Shown in pieces: positions 10,901 to 22,809 of a stretch of 64,000 bases of DNA. How positions within the stretch are numbered: the stretch's first letter is position 1; every line of letters starts with the position of its first letter. The stretch is from Diplodia intermedia. Its lineage: Eukaryota; Ascomycota; Dothideomycetes; Botryosphaeriales; Botryosphaeriaceae. Both the position numbers and the translations under genes were made by a program. The notes beneath the pieces were generated by a model. It saw nothing but the letters and a program-made list of their open reading frames with translations, was not told the origin of the DNA and searched no databases. The stretch spans positions 186,001-250,000 of the forward strand of contig JAKEKT010000027.1 in NCBI GenBank assembly GCA_021495925.1, given 5' to 3'.

Positions 10901-13900
10901 TCGCCCAGCTCCCTCACCGCCTTCCGGCGGCTCTCTTCCTCTTGCTCTTTTGGCGTAGATGTTTCGCATGATGGTTTCAAGCGGTATAACAACCGGCGAA
11001 GAGATCACAGGGAATAGTGGCGGTGAGATATGTGTGTTGCCTCTTTGTCTTTCGTGATATTACTAGCACACATTCTCATAGCCTTCCCGTAACGTTCGGG
11101 ACCCACCCACCCGGCCCGCTACGGCGTTCTGGCAAGAGCAAGACTTGGCCTGCAGTTGCAGTGTGGGAGGGCTGATGGCGTAGGGAAGTTAGCACCCGGG
11201 TTGAAAGTCTGGGAAGCCGCTCTGTTGCGGGCACCAAATGCCATTTGGGTCACTTTTACCTATCGGCGGATGGATAGGTGGCGTCAACCAGCTTCGTCAT
11301 GGTCCGTGTTGTTTGAACGAGTTGCCTAATACGGTATCCCGCTGTCATCGTAAGCTTGGACTCCTGCACTGTGGCGCACACTCTTTTTTTGCGAAACCCG
11401 AGAAGGTCGCAGTTGGTTGGAATGACGAGAGGCAGGCCTGGTGGGTGCAGCATCGCCATAGTCGGCGGAAATGGTTCAGATTGATGTTCGACACAATGTT
11501 GGATATTAGTGACGTTGTTCTCGGACTTTTCAGCATGACGTACGTTGAAGGAATTACTACGGTGGCGTGCGGGTGGAAAGTTATTCCCGGCAGTTAGCTG
11601 TAGAGGGATGGACCACGTGCGAAAGCTTGTCGAGATGTTTGACAGGTGAAAATACCTTTGCTATGGTTGTGGTATCCTACGATTAGTGATCTCTCATCTG
11701 TAGCCATTGAATCGCACCGTTGCGCTGAGCTTGCTTCTTTGAGTCTCCGTGACACTTGGCTCTCTTCTACGCACTACCTTCTGTAGCTTTGGTGGGTTCT
11801 GAGCGTCATTGAGATCTTTCCGAAGCGTTGCGACGGAGGAAACCAAACATCGTAGTTGCTGGCGGGTGTGGAGAAGCTTGCCAACCATCGCGTCAGGAAG
11901 ATGAAGCAAGACTCAAGTCATAAATCTCCGCCCCAGCATTACACGCAGCCTTCCGAGGGCCTGGCCATGGTCTTGTGGGGACCCCGTATGGATCTGCTAC
12001 CAGGGCGAATTGCGTATTGCCTACGTGGATATCACGAGAATTACGGTCGATGTCAGAAATGGACAGGAGCTGCTCAGGACCGGGCCGCAAGCAGGGAAGC
12101 AAGCCGCATGACATCACTGGTGGGACCGGCGATGCCTCCGCAATCGACCGCCAGAACCTCACCAATAGCCCCTCAGTGACCAAGAGCTCCTGAATGGGGG
12201 CGGTGATGCAATGAGCGGAGAGGGCCGCTGGACCAATCTCGCTGAAACTCGCAGCGATCAACAAGTACACGGAAGAACATCGAGATTTCGAGCTCCTCGA
12301 TGCACCGATGCGGCTACTGCGAACCGCGAGTATGGCTCGCCTTGACTTCCATGCATATGCGTCAGGGGGAGCCACCGTCTGCCGCTGGCACCCAGCCGTC
12401 GTCATGGCGAGGGCCTAGACAGCTGGCCCCGTATGTCATGGGGTAGCAAGCTCACGGTGTATACTCCGTAGGCTTGACGATCACGTCCCAAGGTGACCTG
12501 CACCCCACGGTCATTGCTCAGCGCTTGTTTGTGCTCCCGCATGGCTGAGTAGGATAGCAAATGGCAGCGCTGGGCAAAGACGCCCAGGGTGGACAGCGGG
12601 TGTCCATGGGCGCCCTGCGCAGTCCGAGGGCACTTCGCATCCTCATCAGAGGGTCCGGGTGGTGTATTAGGGTGAAGCCGCAGCCGAGCACACGCGCTGT
12701 AGCGGCGAAGTGCTGCGGCTGGCGGTGCCGGCTACGGGCAAGCTCGTCGGCTGGGGACCTGTATAGAGGAGCAGAAGACTGAAGGAGATATTGGTATGAC
12801 ATCACGCCAGGCTGGTGCTAACCAATGGTCGCACTCGCCGCCGAGAGTTCGGTGCCCGTCGTCCGCATGTCGGAAAGTGGACTCGTGGTTCGGCAGCACG
12901 CCGCTTGCATAGGGGATTTGCCGAAGGCCATCGTTCATGGAGAAGCCCAGGAGTCAGCGACCCAAGGGCCCGGGGCAGCCGCCCCAGGCGCACGGCATGG
13001 GCGGTGGTGGTGAGACGCAGTGGCAGCGCGTGCTGGCAGCGGCAGGCGGATGCGACTCCGCTGAATTTGCAGGAGGGCTGAGGGCTCCGAGTGGTGAGTG
13101 CAGATCTGAGAGGAGATTGCTGCCAGAGGGTCATCGGCGATGGAGGGCGTAGGGAGTGTCTCCGGCTGAGGGCAAATCGCGATCGCGGGCGGGCGCGCAG
13201 ATGTCGCGGGCTCCGGCAGGCTGGCAGTTAAGTAGTGTATTGTGGGCTTGGGGTTAGGGAAGGGCTGGAACGTGGAGGGCAGCGCAGCGAAGGGAATCGA
13301 AGATTGCGATTAGGCCGGGGCGAAACATGGATGGCGCGTTACCGCCGCTGCGCAGCCGTGGCATCGATCTTCGATGCTGCTGTGTGCAGTGTGCAGTGTG
13401 CAGGCGGCCAGGAGCGCTGCAACGGCGATCGGCCACTCTCTCTCGCGCAGCAGATCTGGCTGATCTCGCCACCTCGCCGCCGTGAGGCCAGATCCGGGGA
13501 GCAGCCAGGAGAGCGCGGCGGCCGTCGCGGCGCGGTGGCAGGGCTGGGCTTGGCGGCCGCGGCGCTAGTGCGGGCCTCTGCGGCTGCCGTCCACGATCCG
13601 CCGCCCACGCCTCGATGGCGACGCTGCGCCCGAGTAATTGATCAACTCGCTGCCCATTGACGAAAGGCCGCCGCCCGGCCTCTGGCGGGCAGCGAGCCCC
13701 GGTGCCTGGCCGCGCGCTCGCTGCCCACGGCGGCTCGCAGCCCCGCCGCCGCGGCCACCAGCTTCCACTCTGCTCTGTGCTCGTCAACCCAGCCGCGAGC
13801 ACGCGCGACACGACCTGAAGACCAAGCCCTGCACACCAGCCAGACGTGCGCCTGCTTCTGCCTGCCCGCCACGCGCCCGAGCCCGCGGTTGCAAGCCAAA

Positions 13901-14503
13901 GCCCTCGTCCGCGCCCTCAACACCTCCGTCTCGCGCCCATCAATGCTCCGCCGCTCCAGCTCCTCTCCGCTCCCAGGCCACTTCCGCATGTTGTCGCCCC
14001 GGCCGCCCGTTACCTGACATCGGCAAACGAACAAACCGCCCAGCACACCGCACCGCACACCACCGCGCCAGCCGACGCCTCTCCGCCTCCTGCCACGCGC
14101 CGCCCGACTGTCTATGGCCCGTGTCTGCTGCTGACTGAGAGATCGGGCCGCCTTCTTCGCTTCTTGCGCTCCGCGCTCTGCAACAATTGCTCTTTTTTAA
14201 ACTTTTAGTGTCCCGGTCTGGTCTGGACCAAGCCACACTTTTGCCGACCCATCCTTACTGCTTTTGTATCCATTCCCATCTGTACCACGACCTCCCACCC
14301 CGACCTAGAGTCGAGACCGCGCCGTCCTGGCTACTACGCTCTGTCGTGCTGCTGCACCGCCCTCCAGCCGCCAGCGCCGCCGCGAGCCCTGGCCGTCGAA
14401 TCTCTGTCCTCGCCGTTCGGCGAATTCCGCTCGAGCAAGGCCTCGAGCGCCGCATAATCCCTCGCATCGCGCTGCCGGGCCACCCCAACACTCTGGTTTC
14501 TTC
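7981..14503. other. Gene-poor stretch, 6.5 kb
   Basis: I see no gene I can support. ORFs up to about 185 codons exist but overlap on both strands, show no family motif and no plausible splicing partner. About 8.7-12 kb is less GC-rich than the flanks, for example near 9.2-9.5 kb. The last ~900 bp before 14504 are C-rich and pyrimidine-rich, compatible with a long 5' leader of the SAM/HMG gene. A short tandem of TGTGCAG-type repeats sits near 13381-13402. No terminal repeats or transposase motifs were recognised. Confidence 0.5.
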
Positions 14504-16295
14504 ATGACCGACTTGCGCCAGAAGCTGGAGCAATTGGGCCTGTCGCAGTACCTCGAGGTCTTTGTCACCGAAGGCTTCGACACATGGGAGACCGTCCTGG
14601 ACATAAGAGAATCCGACCTGTAAGCCCGGATTTCCCGATTGAGAAATTAGCGACAAATGCTCACCTTCGTGCCCACAGCGATTCTCTCAATGTCAAGCTC
14701 GGCCATCGGAGGGTATGCTTGCCCCGTCGCCCGCCTGTCCCGCCCACGGCTAACCCAGCATAGAAACTACAACGTGCAATTGCCGAGACCAGAGGAATCC
14801 CTCTCGAGCGCCTCGAGCGCGCAGTGCCCAACCTGCCTGGCGCCCCCAGTGTCGATGGCTCCTACCGCAGCGACGACTCGGCCTCGGAGACCAGGTCGCT
14901 CAACCACCACAAGAGGGCCGAGCCTCCCTCGGGCAACACAGGCGGCACCACGAAGCGCAAATATCGCCGGCATCCCAAGGTGATCATTCTCGCCATCTCC
15001 CGCAACCTTCGGCTAACCGCTACTGTAGCCGGACGAGAATGCGCCAGAACGGCCAGCATCAGCCTACGTGATCTTCTCAAATCGTACGCTTTGGGCTTGA
15101 GGCGACTCCTTGCACCGATTTCGCTGACCTGGACGCAGAGACAAGAGAATCACTGAAAGGGCAGGACTTGAGCTTTACGGAGATCGCCAAGCTTGTGGGT
15201 GAACGATGGCAGACTCTCTCTCCCGGAGCACGAGAGGCCTGCGAACGCCAAGCCGCCGCTGCCAAGGAAAAATACTACGCCGAGCTTGCCGAGTACAAGA
15301 AGACCCCGGAGTATGCTCAGTACCAAGAATATCTAGTTGAATTCAGAGCCAAACACAACCAGCAGCAATCTGGTCAGCACTCGCCGCCCCGTAGATCATC
15401 CATGGCTCTTCCACTAACCGCTCCGCGAGAAGGCAAGCGAGCCAAAGTTGAGCCAGAAAACAGTGCCACTCGAAGCGGTAGTCATGACAATCTTGACCAA
15501 CCCTCCCGTCGAAGAGTCTCCGACGCCCACTTCGGCCAATCGCTTGTCCACCACCGGTCTGGCTCCAGCCCGCCCGCGGGTCCCTATCGTGCTGGCGGAC
15601 GCATGCTAGGTTCTGAATCGACGTCCCCTGCCGCCTACTCCTTTTCCGGCGTGAACTCGCCAAGGATTGCAGGACAGTATTCTCCCCCATCTGCGTCACC
15701 AACCTCGGCCACTGCGTTCCGAGAGCCTGACTTTTCTCGTCAATCGGCCCAACCAATAGAGTCACGAGAACGCCTTCAGGAATCCCCTTATGCGACACAT
15801 GCCGGGTTCGGCGTCTCCAACGCCAACACCGCCCCGTTGACGACGCCCTCTACTACCTCGCTCTATTCGACTCATGCTCCCAGTGATCGCGACCTCCCGT
15901 CTCGGCGGCTCCAGCGCGAGCCATCTTCTATACCATCTCTGGTCCATGAAGACACGAACACTACTAACCAGTCTTCCGAGAGCGGCGGCTACGCCCCCAG
16001 TCACGGCAGCAACGGTCCACCCATTACGCCCTACACAGGGTCGCTGCTTCCCCTCGCGGACGCACAGAAGGCTCACCGACTATTGCCGCAACCTGTACCG
16101 TCGTCGCTATCAATCCAACCATCACCTTTTGATCAGCGGCCGGGCTTACCACCACAACCAACAACAAAATTTCCGACACAGGCTCCGCAGCCTGACCTGC
16201 GCCAGTCCTCGTCTTTGGCCGTACTACTGCGGGCCGGAGAAATGGCGCGGGAACGCGACACCGACCCTTTCGCAGGAAGAGAGAATCCACCGTAG
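14504..16295 (+). CDS. SAM-domain plus HMG-box protein
   Basis: Exons: 14504-14619, 14679-14712, 14764-14979, 15029-15083, 15139-16295; introns 49-59 nt. The product is 525 residues. Residues 1-50 look like a sterile alpha motif (LEQLGLSQYLEVFVTEGFDTWETVLDI in short, ending KLGHRRKLQRAIAE), a protein-interaction fold. Residues ~123-200 form an HMG box (PERPASAYVIFSNQ, FTEIAKLVGERWQ, AKEKYYAELAEYKK), which bends DNA or acts in transcription. The remainder is a Ser/Pro-rich tail without a second domain. The junction giving FSNQTRES restores the canonical HMG helix 1, supporting the splice choice. The nearest family is the ascomycete SAM-HMG proteins; nuclear versus mitochondrial role cannot be told from sequence. 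No gene symbol is assigned. Confidence 0.88.
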
Positions 16296-17840
16296 TCAGG
16301 ATCACAGTTTGCTTCGCGTTTCATGATTTTGGATTACGACATGGTCGATGCTATCCCTTTCGGCTCTGCGGCGCTGGGCCCTTTGTTTGTTGCCAAAGTG
16401 AAGCACCCAAGCGCCGCTGCCGAAGCAGGGACCAAATTATATTCGGGCATCGGCTACCTTAATGAAACCCACCGCTACCACGACACTCCTCGTCTCATCA
16501 GCATGTTACGGAAGGTTCCCCAGCAGCGGGGCCACGCCGGTTTTAATTTCAGGAGAATCATTTATCGTTCGGCACATTACTGGGATGGCCTCTCTGTCCC
16601 CGAGCGTTTAAAACAGCATCTTGCGGGAAGGCCATCCCGCGGAGGACACGTTATTTTAGTTACTTGAAGGGGCCAATCGTTTGTTTTGGTTTCTTCCGAA
16701 TTGCAGAATCAACCAGGTACTTTGTGGTTCTTTTGAAATGGCTTAGGTTTTTCTCTTTCCGGTCCCTTCTCGCTTCCTCGCGAATCGATAAGGCAAAAGA
16801 ATGGGAGTCATCTATTCCACGAACAGAGTAATCACGACGGAGCCCCGCGCAATGGGGGCTTCAACAGGCCCGACGCACGCTGGGGCTGGCCCAAAGTCAA
16901 GACCAGATAACACCAGTGCCGGCGGCGTCGGGCCGCAAAGCCAAGCTTGAGTGTGACGAAGGGTGCTCAGTGCAGGCTCCAAACGCGGCTCGGGACGATA
17001 AGCCGATGAGCTGCCGTAAGCTATGGCAAGGGGGAGGGGACGAACGGTTGGAAAAGCTTGGGGAGCACCGTGGTGCAAGACGGTGTTATCCGAGAGACAG
17101 CCTCCCCTTGTCCGCCAAAGTGTGCAAGCGGTGATTTAGCTCTGACCTCTTGGCCTATTTTGGAGTCTCTGTCTGCAGCTTTCACGGTTTCTTGCAAGGC
17201 TCGCCCTTGCTTTGGAAGCCTGTGACACTGCAGAACATGGCTCACCCTCCGGCCTTCATACTCTTTCCTTTTTCCATCAATGTTTATTTTCTCTTCTCTT
17301 TTCGTCTGGGCAATGCCGATCCGGCTGGCTACCGGCCGATTTGCCCTGACATGTCGTTCTGGTCGTCTTATGACAACATGTCCTAGCCCCCCGCCTGGAC
17401 GATTCACCGCTCATCGTCCGCTCGCAGTAACCAGGTGGTGTCGGAACGATTTCCGATTGTGGGGTGATGGTTGTGATGCAACCAGGGTGGTGCAAGGGCC
17501 TGGACTGGCCACGAAGGTTCTGTCTGTGGTGGAAGGAGACGGTGGCGATGGCGGGCTAACAAACGGATCAGAGGTGGTGGTGTAGTTGGACCGCGTTCAA
17601 CAATCGGGCACTCCGCCACCGTGACGCAAACCTTCCCGGATTGCCACAGCGTCGCCATTATTCTTCTTTTCCTTTTTTCTTTTTTTTTGTTGTTATTCTC
17701 GGCAATTGTCCGATCCACACGCCATCTGCCGGCGGGCGCGGAAGGGGCCTGCTCGCGCTATAGCCGCAAAGCCGCCACAACCAGACCGTTAGCACTAAAA
17801 CCCGCTATTCTGCGCCACGCTGCGCCATTGCCTCCGCATC

Positions 17841-17862
17841 GCCGCCGCCGCCGCCGCCGCCG
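17841..17862. repeat. (CCG)n microsatellite
   Basis: Seven perfect GCC/CCG units in non-coding DNA, followed by CGACGCGGCGGCG, which could pair back on itself. No function is inferred. Confidence 0.8.
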
Positions 17863-20800
17863 ACGCGGCGGCGCCAACGCCTCAATCCCCCTGCTCGCGT
17901 GTTCCGGACCTCCCTAAATGCAACATTCCCAACGGCCCCCCACTTCCTCGACGGTGGCGGTCAGTACCTGAGAAACGTCCGCTCTTCGTCCATTTGTCAT
18001 TCCATTCACCACCATCTTTTCCCCAATTCTTGCCATTGCGATGGTGCTTCTCACCCCCGCGTTTGTTTCAGCTTCGCCTCTTCTCTCTCTCTCTCCCCCT
18101 CTCTCTCGCTGCCGCGTGGAAACCTCCCCCCGTCTCCGGTACGCTAAGGTGTCAAATAGCGAGGGCCAAGAGCGTTGAGAGTCGGTTCAATTTTGGGTAA
18201 CGCCGTTTGATGGACGAAAATTTCGCCGTGGTGGAGAGGGAGGGGGGAAGTGACATGGCTTCGGCCAGGAGACAGGACTGATTGGGATTGTGGCTGGTGC
18301 TGGTGGAGTTTGATGGCGTTGATGCTCTCCTCCCCGTCTGGGAGCATGCGGCGAGGGACATAGAGGGGGGGAAAGGAGGAGGGGGAGGAGGGAGCGTGTG
18401 AGCCAGTGGCTTGTGGGAGAGAGCATGCAGAGTTCACGACCAGTCCGTCTGAGGGAATAGCACCGCGGAATCATCTTTTTCTTTTCTCTTCTTTTCCATT
18501 CCTTGTCTATTCTTCATATTTCCTTCATGAAAAGCCAGAAAAGCAACAGCTTGGGAGTGGTGGGTGGGCATGATGTGGTGCCTTTGGCATTGCGGTCAAA
18601 TCTCATCCCTTTCCCCGCTCATATACTCGACTTCCTACGGTTGATCTCACCGTGTCCTTTTTTTTTTTTGTCGCAAAGTTCTTCCACTACCATGGGCGAG
18701 TTTTCTTTCTCTCTCTCCTTTTTTTTTTGGCAGGGAAACTAGGTACTGCTTTGCCTTATCTGGTGACCGCTCATCTGCCATTTGTTGGTGGTTGTGGCTG
18801 GCAGCAAAAGAAGAAGCAAAGCTAAATTTCTAAGAGAAGGGGATACCGGACAGCTTTCACACCCCCTTTGGCTCGCGCATTGCATTCCCGTGCTGTCCTC
18901 CAGGTATCGTAGATTCACTGGGAGGCTGTGTAGAATGTCGTCCCCTTCTTCTCCAAGCCCTTGGGGCTTTTCTCTCGCCTCGGCTGCTTTTTGTTGGTGG
19001 TTGTTGCGGCAATTGATTGGTCTTCACGCCGCTTTCATGTAGATGTTGATATGATTACACACAACTAGGGGGCGGGCTAATCAAGTAAGCGGGAGCAAGT
19101 AATGTAGAGCAGCCAAGTTTAGTCTAGTACGTAGAACGATAGATCATTGTCTAGATTCCCACATGCACGGCTCTCCATCCGTCAGCGTGGCTGATGGCCT
19201 TGTCTCCTCCTCCAGCGAATCCTTCTTGCACCATGTTGCGATCACATCACAAAGGCTCGAGATTCGGGTAATACGGCATAGTACAACATGCCCGAAGCAG
19301 AAAAACGATAGGCAGGGCGCATTGCCTTAAACTCTCGCGCCCGCCCCCGGGCATTGGCCAGGAAGACGGGGCCGGCACGTTGCATGTTCATGCAGGGAGA
19401 GAGTTCAGCCGTGGATTAGCAAAGCCAAAAAGAAAGGACTAAACAGAAAGCGTGCGCGGATGAGCACGCATGCATTGCATTGCAGTAGCGCCAATTGCCA
19501 ACGCGAGCCTGCGGCTTTCGTCACCCCATTCCCCCGCTTCGGCTCGCCGGTCTGGACTTTCTGCTCTCCTGTCGCTGCGCTTCTTCCGACCTCGGCATGC
19601 CGTACGCACACGCGTCCCATCTGTCTTTCCCCACTGGTGACGGGGCCGTGGAGCTAGGGCTTCTTCTCCGCGTTTGGGCTGGGCGGAGTGCGGGCCTAGA
19701 TCAAACATGTTGCGGCTGCATCTCCGATTCACGGGGAGCACGGGACGGGCATGCAGTTGCGGGTTTGTCGGACACGATATGTCCGCGCGGTCAATGAGGC
19801 GGTGGTGCGATGTTCTTCTCAACATGAGAATGAGAAAGCGAACGAGTCTGCCTCGGCCCGCGGAAACAAGCAAACATCGGCGATTGCTGTGCAGGACGGC
19901 GGCAGGGAAGACGGGTGGTGGGAAATAAGACGGGACGACGGATCGAGCGCATTGACAGCCATGTAGCACCGTGTTTCTGTGTTGGCTGGGGGAGACAGAA
20001 ATTAGCCGATCGCACATCAGCCCATTCTTTCTTTCTGGGATTGTGTGGTTAGACATCGGATTGTCAGGCGGCAAATTAGCTTTCCGCCTCGACATCTCGA
20101 TAGTACAACCGTCTGCGGTCCACGATCCCGATCGGGCGAGGACGGTGTCCAGAACGGCAGCGCGGCTGGAGAACCCTGGTGGCCGCCGCCAGGCCGGCTG
20201 GACCGTCCCGGATCAGGGCCCGGGCTTCCCAATCGAGGCGCCTCGTCTTTGGGAAGGTATTGGCCGCCGATCGGAAACCCAGCGCGGTGTTGCTGATGCT
20301 CGCTTGCCACCTGCAACTGCTGTCGTGCGACGGCTGGCTGCAAACCACGCGGGCTTTGGTGCCCTTCGTCGCGGGCTCAAGGAACACAGTGGCTGCGGCG
20401 TCGGGCCCAGCTGGGATTTGCTGATTTCTCTCGTCGCGGTGGTGGCGAGCCGGTTGCCTATTGCTGCCAGGCCCGCACAAAGCAATGGGTGAAGGGGTGG
20501 AATGTTCCTTGCTGCCTGTGTCTGTGTGTCGCGCTCCCTGTCGGCTGCTGGTCGACGGACCAGGCGACCCGCAAATTCGCATAGCACTCGTACGATTGTT
20601 ATCGGCGGTGGGCAGAGAAGCTTTAGCCCTGGGCACCTTGGGCGATGCGCGGCGGGCATGGCTGCGTGGGCAATGCAGGTGCTGCCTAGGTTCGGATGGC
20701 AGGCGGTTTTGCCCGCCTCCACGGATGCCGAGGCGAGGCATGCCTGGATGCCTGGATGCCTGGCCGCCGGCTTGCACCTGCTACCCCTCAACTCCCTCTT

Positions 20801-21109
20801 GTCTTTCCAGAGCCTCTCGCTGCTGCGCTGCCCGGGCTCCCGCAATGACGGCAATTCCCTCCGCAAAATGCTACCCGTGCTTTCCTCTCGGCGAGCTCTG
20901 CCCGCTGCGCTCGATGACATCAGCGCCGGCAGATTGAGTAGGCGCGCTGCGTCTATGCATCCCCTGCTATACGCGTAGGGAACAGACCGAGCAACCGCGC
21001 CCGCGAGCCTCCTTCTCCATCGCGAACAACAGCCTCGCCCCTTCTCCCGCCAACGAGCCGTCCTCCAGCTGGGCTGCATCATAAATTGTCGCTCCCCAGC
21101 CTCGACAAC

Positions 21110-21186
21110 AACATCAACATCAACATCATCATCGTCATCATCATCGTCATCATCATCGTCATCATCATCATCGTCATCATCAGCAG
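21110..21186. repeat. CAT/CAA-type microsatellite upstream of the DUF3074 gene
   Basis: About 77 bp of imperfect ATC/CAT triplets interspersed with GTC and AAC, ending 81 bp before the ATG at 21268. It probably lies in the promoter or 5' leader. On the minus strand it reads as a run of Asp, creating a spurious ORF. Confidence 0.85.
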
Positions 21187-21267
21187 TAGCAACAACAGAC
21201 TCCGTACTCGCAATCGTCCAATTGAAGTTGGCAATCTTCACACGCGAGATACACACATAACAACCAA

Positions 21268-22230
21268 ATGGCGTCACAACCAGCCGCACAACAACCACCA
21301 CGCCCGCTGGTGCACCTGCAGAACCTCGAGGCGGCGGACCTGCCACCGCACCCGAACATCAGGACCCCAGAGAACCACAACGTCGTACTTCTCGACTTCC
21401 TGCAGAGGGTGCTGAACGATGGTGTCAATTTCGCCGACACCCAAATCCCGAGAGAAAGGAGCACTACCATGGCCTCGCCGCCCTCCATGGTCCCGGTCGA
21501 GGTTCTGAAGAGCGAAGTCACTGTACAGAACGGCGCGAGAAACGGGACGACAAGGGAAAAGTGGGTTTGGCGCAGGAGTTTGCATCGGAATGCACAACAT
21601 CTCGGGACGGCGACTTTCGAAGAGTTCGATGCTAACCTGAGGGCGCGGCATTCGGTCCATGAGCTGGAATGGGCGCCTACGGTTTACGACGCACACCTGG
21701 TGGCGAGTTGGGCTGAAGACATTGCAACGACAAATGGGAATGTGGAGAAAGGTGTGGATTTGGGGGGCACGTACACGGACGTCACAATGGATGGTGAGTT
21801 TCCAGATTGGACGACTGAGGCTTGGTGTTGGCTAACAGGCGCGATTCCCGCAGTCTACGAGATGTGCCACAATCCGTCGGCACTGATCACGAACCGCGCC
21901 TTCCCCGTTGTCGTCATCACTGCAAAGACCGATTCAGAGGGGTTCGTCGTGATCCAGATTCCGGTCAATCTGTCGGTCTTTCCGAATGGCGATGTACTGT
22001 ACGCCAATGGTCGGAACCGGCGCGAGGCAGACACGGCCCTGAGGAGGAAGAAAACCACGCCAGGCATGTATGTATCCGTTGAGCGGGTCACAGTGAGGGG
22101 TGGGGAGGTCCAGTGGGTAATGGCCACGGCGAGCGATGCGAAGGGCAATGTGCCGAAGTTTCTGCAGAAGACAGCTGTGCCTAAGGCTGTGGTGAAGGAC
22201 GTGGGATCGTTCTTTGCATGGCTGAGATGA
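21268..22230 (+). CDS. DUF3074 (START-like) domain protein
   Basis: Exons 21268-21793 and 21854-22230 give 300 residues. Fungal DUF3074 proteins have a START-like lipid-pocket fold; the substrate is unknown. Supporting segments are WVWRRSLH, FEEFDANL, the central RAFPVVVITAK and FVVIQIPVNLS, and the C-terminal FLQKTAVPKAVVKDVGSFFAWL. Splicing gives TMDVYEMCHN, matching the family better than the unspliced reading. The intron is exactly 60 nt with no stop codon, so retention would give a 320-residue protein with 20 extra residues. The start is the first ATG of the frame, directly after the microsatellite. Confidence 0.85.
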   Translation: MASQPAAQQPPRPLVHLQNLEAADLPPHPNIRTPENHNVVLLDFLQRVLNDGVNFADTQIPRERSTTMASPPSMVPVEVLKSEVTVQNGARNGTTREKWVWRRSLHRNAQHLGTATFEEFDANLRARHSVHELEWAPTVYDAHLVASWAEDIATTNGNVEKGVDLGGTYTDVTMDGEFPDWTTEAWCWLTGAIPAVYEMCHNPSALITNRAFPVVVITAKTDSEGFVVIQIPVNLSVFPNGDVLYANGRNRREADTALRRKKTTPGMYVSVERVTVRGGEVQWVMATASDAKGNVPKFLQKTAVPKAVVKDVGSFFAWLR

Positions 22231-22809
22231 AGAACAGGGACTCGGCAGAGGCTGCACACGTGGAGGGGTGATGGGCTCTTTGGCAGCCACGGGACGAGAC
22301 AGGTGACTTCGTTGCATTCTTCGCTTTAGAGATACCACTAGTCGTTTGTGTCGAGGCTGATGAGGAGGATAGAGCAGTAATGCAATCACTCGCATGTTTG
22401 ACTGATGTGCAACCAGGATGGCGGTCGAGCTCACGGCACGGTGGGCCCTGATCGACGTCTTGTCTTGGATGCGGGTTGGGCCATGGCTTGCGCCGCTTGA
22501 CTCGTGCCCCAAGGCGGAACAGGATACCAGTATCGCAGGACTGCTGGCTGCGCCCCGCGCGTCGATCCGGTAGCGCGGGCGCGGAGCTAGCCGGCTTCTG
22601 CTTCTTGGCTGCCGTTCAGCCTCACATGCTCCATCCGCCTGAGCAACCCGCCCACTTCTCTGTTTGCCGGTCGCCGCGTGTCTTTTGTGCAAGCCGTTGT
22701 CTGTTCGTCGCGCTCGCTGCCCGGCTCCATCGCGCCTCCAGGTGTGCAGCCGCTCGCGACTGATCGATGCCCCGCACATGACGGCTGCCTGGGACACTGC
22801 CAGCAAGAC
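22231..22809. other. Intergenic, 0.6 kb
   Basis: Spacer between the tail-to-head plus-strand genes. No coding motif seen; it presumably holds the 3' end of the DUF3074 transcript and the promoter of the proline-rich gene. Confidence 0.6.

Larger units (their letters stand above)
16296..21267. other. Gene-poor stretch, 5.0 kb
   Basis: No supportable gene on either strand. It contains a (CCG)n tract at 17841-17862, polypyrimidine tracts around 17670-17695, 18080-18110 and 18475-18500, and a trinucleotide CAT-type microsatellite just before 21.2 kb. ORFs of 150-377 codons on the minus strand are low-complexity, one carrying an Asp run translated from the microsatellite. The last part is presumably the promoter and leader of the DUF3074 gene. 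Confidence 0.5.

Noticed and set aside
20213..21346. 377-codon minus ORF with a long Asp run
   Set aside because: Translation of the CAT microsatellite and GC-rich spacer; no domain; conflicts with the DUF3074 promoter and start.
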